NCBI RefSeq assembly: GCF_000276665.1
Contig: NW_004955465.1
Coordinates: 5,899,303-5,963,302, forward strand
From: Chinchilla lanigera
Lineage: Eukaryota; Chordata; Mammalia; Rodentia; Chinchillidae
Reading direction: 5' to 3'
DNA: 64,000 bases
The notes below the pieces were generated by a model, which did no database searches, was not told the DNA's origin, and was given only the letters and a program-made list of their open reading frames with translations. A program made the position numbers and the translations under genes. Shown here piece after piece: positions 11,421 through 23,400 of this stretch (position 1 is the first letter of the stretch; each line of letters begins with the position of its first letter).

Positions 11421-14400
11421 CCAGGAAGGAGGAAAGGGCATAACACCTGGGAAAAAACCTGGAACACCTTAAAGCGCGTACACGCGCACGGACAGCTGTC
11501 TGTCCGTCTGCTTTGAGCTGGGAGGAAGGTTACAGCCCAGACAGATGCTCACAGAACCTGCCCTAGGCTTGACTCGCAAACCCCACAACCAGTCTGCCTC
11601 CTGCGGGAGGTCTTTGCCAGTGAGATGCTGCAGTTTTTTCATTGCCAGCCGCCTTTAACGCAGTTTCAATCCCACCATCTCTGTGTACAGATATACTCAA
11701 AGTAGACGTTGGTCGCTGCCAGCGTCTTTACAGCCTCATCTCGGATTTGTAGGCAGCTTCAGCCCAAGTTGTGCCTGTTTAGACATGGTGTTTCAAGTCA
11801 AGACATAATATAATTAGGATTGCGGAACTGTCACATGAATATTAGGGCTAAATTATTTGTGCAATCTTAGTGAAGTATTACTTTAAATTGTTTAGCAATT
11901 ACGGTCAAACAACGAAATTTATCATCTTAACTCCTTTGAGATGTACAATTCAGTGCCTTTAAGTACATTTACATTGTGCTCTCGTTACCTCTGTCCATCC
12001 ACAGGAAGCTTTTGATTTTGCAAAACTGAAATTTGGAATCTATTGAAATAATGCCCCACTCCCTGCTGCCCACTTCTGCCAACCCCTGGAAACTACCTAC
12101 CGTTCTATTTCTATCTGTAAACGTACCTTCTCTGAGTGGAATCCTGGTCTCTGTCCGTTTGTGACTGGCATTTTTAACTTACAATATTCTAAGTGTGCAT
12201 CCATGTTGTAGCATGCCAGGAAACTTTTTTTTTTTTTTTGTCTTTTTAGGACAGGGTCTCGCTATGCAGTTCAGACTGGCCTTGAGCTCACTTTGTAGCC
12301 CAGGCTGGTCTTGAACTCTCAACGATCCTCCTGCCTCAGCCTCCCCAGTGCTGGGATTACAGGTGTGCACCACCACGCCCGGGGGTGGGAGTGGGGGGAG
12401 GAGGGGGGGAGGGCATTGTTTTTAAGACTGTATATTGTAGTCCATTGTATGTGTGTATCACACCTTATCAGTTCATCTGTCGGTGGCAGCTCTGTGTCTT
12501 CCCGCTATTGTGAATAATACTGCCATGGACATGAATGTACGAGCATCTTTTTGAGGCTCTGCTTTCAATACTTTGGGATATACATACACCCAAAAGCAGA
12601 ATTGCTGGAGCATATGGTAATTCTATTTTTAATTTTTTGAGGACTTGTCATACTGGCTATACCATTTTACATTCCCACCAGCAGTCCAAGCATTCCAGTT
12701 TCTCCCTGTCCTCTCCAACATTTGTTATTTTGTCTTCGGTAGTAACGGTCCTACTGGGTGAGGTGGTGTCTCTTTTAATTTGCATTTCCCTAATGATGAT
12801 AATAAGCACCTTTTTATGTACTAAGTGACCATTTATATCTGTTCTTTAGAGAAATGGCTGTTTAGTTCCTTTGTTCATTTTTTTAAAATTAGGATTTCGG
12901 TTGTTATTGTTGAGATGTAGGTCTTTCTATATTCTAGGTCTTACCCCCCCTACACACTTGAAAAGTAGTTTGCAGCTCTCCTGTTCCATGGGTTACTTTT
13001 TATTTTGTTGATTGTGTCCTTTGACACACAAAGATTTTAAATTTTGAGGTAGTACTTTTTAAAAAACATTATCCAGTGCTACATTTTATACTTATAATTT
13101 CTTAAGACCATAGATCTTAGGTAGTCTTACCATGGGGGAATGATAACTGTGTATGTGAAGTGGTGGATGTATATTAGCTGGCTTAATCATGGTAATCCTT
13201 TCAGAATGTATTTGTATCAAATCATCTTTTAACCTTAAATGTATCAATTTTTATTTGCCAAATTAACTTATGCCCAAGTATACCTGGCAGAAGAGGGGAG
13301 GGCTAAAAAAATAAAAATTAAAAGACAAGACACGATACAGCAAGAGAACAAGAAAAAGGGATCAAGGGAAGTTTTTCAAGTTACTTTGAAATGACTTATA
13401 ATCAGAAATATGTCTGAAATATCATTGGTCTTTGTTGTTATTTGGGTTTTCTTTTTTTTTTTTTTTTTGAGAGGGTACTGGAAATGCCCAAGTTACTTTG
13501 AAAATGACTTATAATCAGAAATATGTCTGGAATATCATTGCTCTTTGTTGTTGTTTGGGTTTTCTTTTTTTTTTTGAGAGGGTACTGGAAATGGACCCCA
13601 GGGTCTCACATGTGCTAATCAAGCCCTGTACCACTGAGCCATAGCCCAGGGAACATTTAGATAGAATTTCAGTACTTAAGCCCTAAGTATTTGAAGCTTG
13701 GGGCACGTGCCTGGATTTTGGAGGAGAGGCTGGGGAATGGGAGGCTTCCTGGAGGATGGACTATGTCGTCATGATTGTAAAACATGCAGTGTTAGCAGTT
13801 GAGAAGAGACAGCAAGCCTGGAAGGTAAGTGTCCGGCTCAGGCTGGCTGTGAACTCCTGATCCTCCTACTCAGCCTCTTGAGTTCCTGGCATGTAGGTGT
13901 GCACCACCACACCCAGCTCTCCTGCAGTTCTTTATGTTTTTTATTGCTTTTGTGTCATTCTGAGAAGTGTCATTTTGCATGTCTTTGAAGTTTGTGTAAA
14001 TGGCATTCATCCTTCTGAAACTTGTTTTTTTAATTTAGTGTTTTACTTATGAGTTTTACCCATGTTGACAAGTGTAACTCTGGTGTGTTTTTCGTTTTGT
14101 TTTATTTTTAAGGTACTGGGACTTGAATCTAGGGCCTTCACGTTGAGCTACATCTCCAGCCCATTTTATTGTTTTATTTTGAGACAGGGTCTTACTAAGC
14201 TGTCAAGTTGTCCAGGCTAGGTTTTAACTTGTGATCTTTCTGCCTCAGCCTCCCATGATGTGTTAATTTTTATTTGCTGATTTATAGTACCCCACTATAT
14301 GAATGGAGTACTATATAGGAATTTTTCTGTTTTTTTCTTGATATGGAATCTGTGTTTAGTAAATATTTACAAATGCCTTATTTATTTTGTGAAGTTTTTA

Positions 14401-17400
14401 CTAGGTTATATATCTAGGCATGAAAATGTTAGATATATACTGGTATATCTTTAGCTTTATGAGATATTGCCAAATTGCCCTCACAAGTAGTTCCAATTTA
14501 TATACCTGCTAGTCTTCTAATCTGTGGCCTAAGCTGAATTTTAATTTGTCTTCATCTATTCATGAGGAAGAAGAAACAAAACAAACGAATTAAATTATGC
14601 CACTTAGTATGGATTAATCCTGAATTCATTTTATTGTTACAGATCTTGGAGAGATTCAGTCAAGGCTCTTGGACCACAGACCCGTTATTCAAGGTGAAAC
14701 TCGTTACTTTGTAAAGGAATTTGAAGTAAGTCCCTAAAACTTACTTGTAAAATTACTGCCTTAATTGTTAATGTGTAATATTCAGAAAGGACATGCTCTA
14801 TTTTTAAAATCTGGTTTCACTTCATGCATTTATAGAAAATATAAAACAAAAATTACGAGAAGATGAAAATACTTTTAATAGGATGAGTATGAGACCAGAC
14901 AGGAGCAGACTCGGGTTCACGTTCTGGTGCGTCCTCTAGAGTGTTTAATGTGTATTGATCATAACTTTTTAATCTGTGAAATGAAATACAGTGAAAGAAC
15001 TGTAGAGATCAGTGGGCCCAAGTTTTCCAGACCTATTTGCTCTGTGTGTTTCTCATTTGAGGAATCGGCACTCATCAGGCACTCGGGTTGATACTTGAGG
15101 ATCCTCACCAGTTCCAGCCCCTTTTCAGGCCCAAGTTCAGTGCCCAAGGCTTGTAGATGTTACCTCACATAGAAATTTCATTCTGACCGGTACGTCTCAG
15201 CTGAGTCAGATCCAGTTTCACCCTGCTGCGAGTGATCAAATATTATTTCACTTTTAAAATCCTTTGATAGTATTTGCTAGTTACAGGGTAAAGTTCTTCT
15301 AATATCTGCCCCTTCCTTGCTAGCTCTACCAGCTGCCACTCTTCACCTTGCATGCTGTTCCAGCAATGTGACATCCTGTTTCCTGTATACTCTCTTCATT
15401 ATGTATTCAATCACAACTTCTCAAGCTACCATTAGGTAGGTGGTGAATGATGTTGCACAGTGTTATGATTCTGTGCAAGTGAGCTCCTATTTGTAAACGA
15501 GGTTTTGACCTCGCAGGGTGTCTAAATGTGCCGAGGGCAGAGAACCTTTTACTAAACCCATAAAACTGCAGAAATCCCACGCTGTAGTGTACACAAGAGA
15601 GACAGAACTGTAGCATTAGACTAGTTTCTGGGTTCAGCAGCCTGAATAACTGAAAACCTGAGTATCTAATACTTTACAAGATTGTGAAGAGTAAAGATGT
15701 GACCATGTGTGCATGTCGGGGCACTTGTATCTTAGGGTATCGTGTGGTACCTAGGGATAATTATCAGCCATTTTGTATCATAGCATCATTATTGTGGGAT
15801 AAGAGTAATATAGGACTCACAGGAAATTAGACTATTCTTTACATGCTGTGAAAGGGTTATTACCAATTCCTTAGTGAGAATAGAGTGAAAATTTCTATAC
15901 ATACTTGTTGTGGTCCTTTGTACTGTGGTGTGTAAATATGCTTTTAGCCCCTAGAGGGTTTTTTCAGTACTGGGGCTTGGAGTGTGCTAGGCAAGGGTTC
16001 TGCCACTGAGCCTAGTTGTTCTGAAGTGTGGGAATTGTAGTAGACTCTGCTTTCCCTTCACGCCAGCAACCATAGTACCAGCAAGCATTGTCTGTAGTGT
16101 ACTGTAAACCTTTCTGCTTATCCGTTTGCCACTCCCCCTCCTCAGTCAGCTCACCATCAGCGCTCCCCTGGACAGCTGCAGGGGCTCCCGTGTCAGCCTG
16201 TTCGCTGTGAAATAGTCCCATACAGTCACCAGATGATCCATATATCTGATCGTACCTCACCGTTGCTCCCCTGCCTTTCATGGCGTCTCTTCACACTTGC
16301 AGTACGATCTAGCTCCTTAATTTAGGTCCAGGAGGATCACTGGCTCCTTATGTCTTTCCTACTTTATTGCACACAGCTTTGTACTTAACTGTGCTCCATC
16401 TGCACTTCCTTTTTATCACATCACGGTTATCCCTGCATCATGTATCAGCCGTTCCATCTTTACAAAATGTTCCTTCTCCCATTGTTTGCATGGCTCAATT
16501 TTTTTTGTTAGATTGCAGGCTAAATATCACCTCTGATCCTTTCATTCAAAGTAGCCACCATGGTGTTCTATCATGTCGCTGTCTCTGATGCTCTATATAA
16601 CACCATATTTGTTTTCTAGTACCCTGTAAGTAATTACCACAAACTTAGTAGCTGAAACAGTACCCATTAGTTCTGTCATCAGAAGTCCGGGCACACTTTG
16701 GCCAGGACCTCATCTCAGTATGTCACAAAGCTAAAATTGAGGTATCGGGCCATTCTCACTGGGACACAGGATCCTCTTCCAAACTCCCACCATTGTGGCA
16801 GGGCTCAGTTCCTTTCTGTGGGGGCCACTTTCAGCTTACGGAGGACACCCATAGTCCTCCTGTCTGGCCCTTTCCATCCATAAAGCCAGAAGTGTAGAGT
16901 GTCCCTTGCTTGGAATTTCTCCATGCTTCAGATCTCTCTGACCCAAGAGAGCCCAGTTTCTATTAAAGACTCATCTGCAAGTCAGGCCCATGAAGGTAAT
17001 TTCCCTTAAAGTCATCTGATTTGAGATCTTAACTACATCTACATAATCCCTTCACAGTGACACCTAGATTAGGCTATGGTTGAATTAACTGGACAGGGTA
17101 TGTGTGCATGAGTGGTGGGGATCTTAGGGACCACTTAGAATTGTGCCTGCCACAAGCCCTCAGAACTGCCTGACACTATACTGTTCTTCTTATTTACTTG
17201 TTTGTCCCCTTGTCTTCCACTGCTAGAGTGCGGGGACGTGAGAGTAGGGATTTCTCTGTAACATTCTCAGTTGTATTCAAAATGCCTGAAACAGTAGTGG
17301 CTGGCACCTTCTAGGTGTTTAATATGATTCAAAAGAACAGATTTTGGATTAAAACTTGGGTTTTCTGATATCCAGTCCCATTTTTCATAAGTGATCTTGT

Positions 17401-20400
17401 TTGTCTACTCAACCTGAAATACCAAATAGTTTTATTAAAATAACATTTATAAGTATACCTCTAATGATTCAAATTATATTAAAAGAAGCATAGAATTTTG
17501 GAATTAAGATGGGTTTTTTAATCAAGTTCTCCCCCTTGAGAGAGAGAGAGAGAGTTCAGAGATGGGACGCAATAGTGAAAAGTCAAATAGCTAAATTAGT
17601 GGTATTCTTTAAATAATGTAGATGGACCTGAAGATACAACTGTAAAAGGGCTACATGTATGAAACTGGATCGTGAAAGGAAATGAAAAAAGTGCTACTTT
17701 TAGCTTCTGAATGCCATATTCAAGATGGCTTCTTATGGAAGCCAACACCTCTTTAACTGGGTGAGAAGATGCCAAGACAACATGGGTATGTATCTGAGAG
17801 TCTGAGGGAAGAATTACCTGCATTCTGCACTGCTAAGCCCTCCAGGGTCCTTTTGAAGAGGACGGGATATGGAAGGGTAGGAATGTGTGTTCAAATCTTG
17901 GCACTCCTCCAGCTAGTTATGATTACTTTGCTCTACGAGGCTGTTTCTTCATTAAAATGAGAACAATAACATATACTGTACAGTTTTTGAGTTTATATGA
18001 GGATTAAACAACATACCATTTTTAAAGTATTATATAGTGTTAGATGTTTCTATTGTTAAGGGAAAGATGATAAAAAATAAAAATGTAATAATTCAGAATT
18101 TCAAAAATTTAAATGAATTTGGGTTTAATTTTTAATATCGCTAGGGAAAATAGGGATAAGTGACATAAGCATTATCTTAGAAAATGTTTGCTAAATAATA
18201 AAATTTTCACATTGGGTGGGTACGATAGATACAAGGTTATTATACAGAGTCAAACACAATATGTTTAGCATTGTGAGGCATGAAGCTTGTGTAAGGCGTG
18301 GTGTCAGGAACTGAAGCTAGATCAGTGACTAAGCCACATAGCCTTATCCACGAAGCAAGGCATCCCCTACGGCTTTGAAGAAGGAACCCTGTTGTTGATG
18401 TTCTTCAAATGGCTCAACAATACCTTGTTAGGGTTGAATTGCATTTCTTGAAGAGCATTTGATCCTTTCACACAGTGACCTCCCCGACTGGTCTTTCTGA
18501 GGGTTTAGAGTAGCGCAGGAATTTTCCTGCACATCAGGCTCAGCACTGTTGTCTACATGTTATTTTCTAACATTTCTTCTCCAGGTAGGAGAAAAGCTGA
18601 AAGCATTTTAGAAATGGCATGTTTGAATATATATGGTATAATAAAAAAATACAACAAATGTTAAAATTTTTTTTTTATTTTAAAGATAAAAGGAGGGAAA
18701 CATTAACAGACATACAACATTTTACAACATATGTTAAAATTTTTTAAAAAAATTTTAAAAGATGCATTGCCTTTAGTCTTCCTCAAAATAGTTTTGTAAA
18801 AGATGCATTGCCTTTAGTCTTCCTCAAAATAGTTTTCCTTGCATTGAACACACTTATTCCATCATTTTGCCACCTTCCGAAGCAGTCCTGCAAGTTCTCT
18901 TCCGTGTCTGTAGTTGTGCCGTTGTAGTTGTGTCGATGTCCTGAGCTGATGCCCAATTTACCCCTCATGGTCGGTTTAAGCCTGCGGAGGAACCAGTAGA
19001 ATGATGGCAGAATAAGGTGGGTGAGCCACTGTAATGTTTCTATTTGACAGAAATTACCATAAATGCTTTCAGTCAATTCATGACAGCTGGGCAGCCACAA
19101 CAGCCACTAAAGACACGGAAGAGGACTTCCAGCACTGCTTCAGAAGGAGGTAAGAAAGACGGGATAGGTGTGTTCAAAGCAAGAGGACTATTTGCTCTAT
19201 AAGCATCTTATAAATACTTATTGATTTATAAGGGGGGAGATTAAAGGCACTGTGTCTTCTACTGCAATACATTTTAAAATTTTTTATTTAAATGGTCACC
19301 CTAGTTTTTGATTACACCACGGATATCTGCATTGTTTACACCTCTTGTCTGTGGTGGCCCAAATAGTAATATCCTGTTTTTAATAATATTGGTCTTTGCC
19401 CAGAGCAGCCTGGCTGGACAGGGCACAGCGACAGAGCAGAACCGTCAGCATCTCACATAAGCTTCGTCTCTGTGCCGTGTACATGTAGTTCATGTTAAGG
19501 AAAACTGGCTAGCTTTTAAAACTGAAGTGGGTTGTACATTTAAAAGAGCTAATGTATACAGCAACAGTTACCTTTTTCTTTATAGAATTTTACTTGTCAA
19601 AGAAGACAAGTGCCACATGGTGGCAGCATTTCTTAAATTACTGAAGTACTGTTAGGTATTTTAAGCTTTTTGTTTTCATTAGGATTTAAGGACAGTTGAC
19701 AGTCTGTCTCTTGACTTTATTTTATTGTTTTGTTGTGCGGGGGACTGAACCCAGGGCTTTACACATGCTAATTTTTCTCCTAACTTTATAGTTTTTCCTC
19801 AATTCCCATGAACTAGGAAGAGACTCAGAAGGAATCTGCTTTTCAGGTTAGGCTCCTTCAGTGGTGCCCATGACATAGTAGTATCAGTGGGTAAAGGCTT
19901 TGTCCTTGGTGTCCTTATCTTTCCAGCCATAGAGTAGTTGTTGTGGCCTTTCTCACATGGAGAGGAGAGACATGTGTGAGTCAGTAAGTATTTATAAGAT
20001 GCTTATAGAGCAAGTAGTCCTGTGCAGTTCCAGATGTAATGTATAGCGAACTTCACTCAGTGCTTTACCTGGACACCCAAGTAAATTACTGATCAGATTA
20101 GGGGTTTTGCTTTGTGTTGTTTGCACAGACCTTTCAGAGGTGAGGTATGTACTCTCAATACGCTGTTGGTAGTAAGCTGTCCTCATTTATAGTTTTACAC
20201 TTTACAAATCACTAGGAATGATTTATAGTTTTACACTTTACAAATCACTAGAAATGATTTATAGTTTTACACTTTACAAATCACTAGGAATGAGTTTAGT
20301 TAACTAGCAAGAGGCCTGAAACTTTTGCAAGGCCTTATTTTTCCTGCATAGTACCCAGAGACCAGACTTAGATAGCTGAGGGCTGGTACAATGGCTCTTC

Positions 20401-23400
20401 CCTGTCATCTTTTTCTTACAGCTTTACCTTCTCTCTCCCTGGCATATCATCCAGTCATTACATCTGCATTTCATGCAGCGAAGAGGAAGGCAGGTGGGAA
20501 AGAGCTCATGACCTCTGTTACGGGCTTGTTACTGCTCCAAATAAAATTTGGCTTTTAATAGCAAGAAAGAAGAGAATGGATACAGAAGTGTTGTTCTCTT
20601 AAGATATGTAAAAATAAGTAAGAAACAATGCTCATCGCCAGAAAGTTTATAATTACAAACTTACAAAGCTTACCAGAAGGAACATATAAATAATCACATT
20701 GCTGTAATTATTATGAAAAAATAGGCACAAAATACTTGAGAATAAGGAGGGGGAAATTACATCTTATGGAGCTTAGCAGAAAATTTCAAAGAAGGGGTAA
20801 TGTTTGAGTTGACAAAAATAGTTATTAGAAAAAAATAGAGAAAAAGTTGGTTAAAATTAGACACTACAAAAAGTATTAAGTATGTACAGTAAACAAGATA
20901 CGAGAAATTATGTTGGTAAACGTGGGGTAAGTTGATCAAAAGAAAATTCTTTAAAAGGTAGCACAAACTAGAATTTCGCATGATATCCTGGTCTTTCATT
21001 TTTAGTTAGATTAGTAGAGAAACTGTGAGATTATTAAATGTCAAGATAAAACATCAGCCAGGTGTGGTGGCACATACCTGACTCCCAAGCACTCAAGAGG
21101 CTGATGCAGGAGGATCGCCTTGAGTTTGAGGACAGCCTGGCTACATAGTGAGTTCAAGGCCAGCCTGAACTACGTAACAAGTCCCTGTCTCCAAAAAAAA
21201 GATAAAACATCATTCTATTAGAGGAACTGTCTCAAATAGCATGTAACAAGTATATGTATATACAGTGTGATTTTAAATCTTGTAGAACTACCCAGTTTTA
21301 ACTTTAAATTATAACTGGCTTCTCTTTTCCTAATACTATCAAATTACATCTTAGTATAAATATTACAGTAATTGCTGCAATGTTATTACACTTGATCTTA
21401 GCCAAAAGACCGAGAAGCAATGCAATGTTATTAATAATTGCTAACATTTTAAGTGCTTGGTGCCAAACTTCATTTTAAGCACATTACATAGCACTTGTTA
21501 TTAGCTAAAACTCAGGAGAAATTACCCATATGTATAATTTTATGGGGTATTACACATCAGAATCTAAGCTTCATTAGTACAAAGCTTCGTTCTGAGTTTC
21601 CACCCCAGAAATAATATCCAAATGTAAATTAGCAAATGTTAGTTTATATTCTTCCTTTTGTGAGGGGTATGAACAGTACCCCTCAGTCCAGTAGGTCAGC
21701 ATAAAAGCAAGCACACGCCAGATGGTAACTTTGAGGGAAGAGACTGCCTCCCACCCCTGTTTCATGTAACATCATCTCAGATCTCTGCTGTTGAAGTTAA
21801 TTCTTGTCGTTAATGGGCTGGGAGGTATGGCTGCTCACTCACTCCCTGTAACTTAGAGCTACCAGTTTCCCTGCTAGAATAAGTAACCCTTTAAATAAGT
21901 CATTCTTCACTTTAGCAGCTATGTGTTCCTTTGAGAGTTTCTTCCCAGAAAACTTACATAAAGACCGCATGACCTCAATGTGACTGCAAGTTCGAGGGGA
22001 CCCTGGAATCACAACTTCTCCTCCAGTGGAGCTGCAGAGCGCCCCTCTCTGTCTTTGTTTTTGTTCTTCAATTAGTAGGCTGTTCTTTTGCATGTGAATA
22101 GAAAAGTTAGTTTACCATAAGGAATGAAATATTTCCCCTGTTGATTTTTCCACAGTCCAGTGACATCTGCAGATAGCAGAAGTGGTGCCTCGTTTTTGTT
22201 TTGTTTCGCCTTTCCTTCTCAAATCTGTCTGTGAGCGCAGATAGAGAAACTAGGACAGCAAAACCAAGCAACATCTATAATAAAACCAGATGATGAAGTG
22301 TTCCCCAAATTAGCAAATGCCCAAGTCCCCAAAGCTTTTAACAGGCATCTGTGGTATCACAGCCACCCGAGAAGGTAGAGGGACAGGAGAAGGCCTTGAG
22401 TGCTGGAGACCTCAGACTTCCCGTCCGGTATATTTGGGAGCTTGCAGGGATGGTGAGAGAACGGCTAGAGGACCTCAGAGGTCCTCTTGGGAGTGAGCGC
22501 TGGGGGCCGCTGGACAGTCTGAGAGGACAAGGCCTGCGTCAGGAGAAACAAAAGGAGAGACAACCTAAATCTCAATTTCAAAATACTTTCATTACGCCTC
22601 CCCTCCAGAGAGAGAAGAAAACTAACTTCTCTTAAAATTGAGCAGGAGCCAAATCCATACAAATTTATTAGAGAGCATAAAGAGTAGAACAATGTCCCTC
22701 AGGGAAGTAAAGAGATAACCACACATAAAAAAGAGATAAAAACTAGGGCTTGGTATTTTTAAATTAGCATAGAGAGCATATGAAAATTATAGAAGGAAAA
22801 GTGATGTAAGTTAGGGTAAGAAAAACTATGCAGACAGTTATATGAAATATAAATAGGAAAATGTAAAGTGAAGCAATTCAAGAGAAAAAAATTTTTAAAA
22901 ATTATTTTAGAAGCTTAAACTAAAGAAAGAATACAAGAGTGAATAAACAAAATGGCCAGTCCTTAAGTGAAATTGGAAATAGACAAGTACTGAAGAGAGG
23001 GATTTAGGAGGAAGGAATGTTTATGGACAGTGAGTACAGGTAATCCAATAGAGTTGTGATAATGAGCCTCTAAAGAAAGCCGAAGCAATGTAAAGCACAA
23101 ATACAAACACTAGAGTTTAAGAAAACTTTTCTGAAACAAAAGTATTACTGCAATTACTGAAGGACAAGCTACCTTCTGGGAAGACTAACCCAGAATAGCC
23201 AGTGCTCAGACATTTTCCAATAAAGCTTTGCACTGTATAGTTAAAACAATCCTTTGGGCATCCGCATGAAATGGCTAAGCACTTTATAAGAGGAAGAAAA
23301 TGCAGCTGGTAACAGATTGATCTGTGTTGTGCTAGAAGATAGTGAGGTAACAAGGGATTTTTACTGAGCTAAACTAACCATTAAATACAGAGACCACCAG

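Larger units (their letters stand above)
10973..14642 (+). other. BLOC1S5 intron 1
   Basis: This 3.7-kb intron holds the 3' half of the CpG island, then an old antisense L1 tail split by a B1-like SINE (about 11885-13090), a 112-bp tandem duplication (13377-13594) and several antisense ID- and B1-like SINE remnants up to 14262. The last 380 bp before exon 2 are AT-rich and show no clear repeat. No other coding sequence is supported. Confidence 0.8.

Noticed and set aside
10862..11443. 193-codon plus-strand open frame across exon 1 and intron 1
   Set aside because: It overlaps BLOC1S5 exon 1 in another frame. CpG-rich DNA is poor in stop codons, and the Arg/Pro/Ser/Ala-rich translation looks like composition.
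21389..21420. Functional U2 snRNA gene
   Set aside because: Only the first ~32 nt are present, with no snRNA promoter elements and with retro-insertion hallmarks.
22351..22635. 94-codon Glu/Arg-rich open frame in intron 2
   Set aside because: Purine-rich composition explains the translation; no exon signals fit it.
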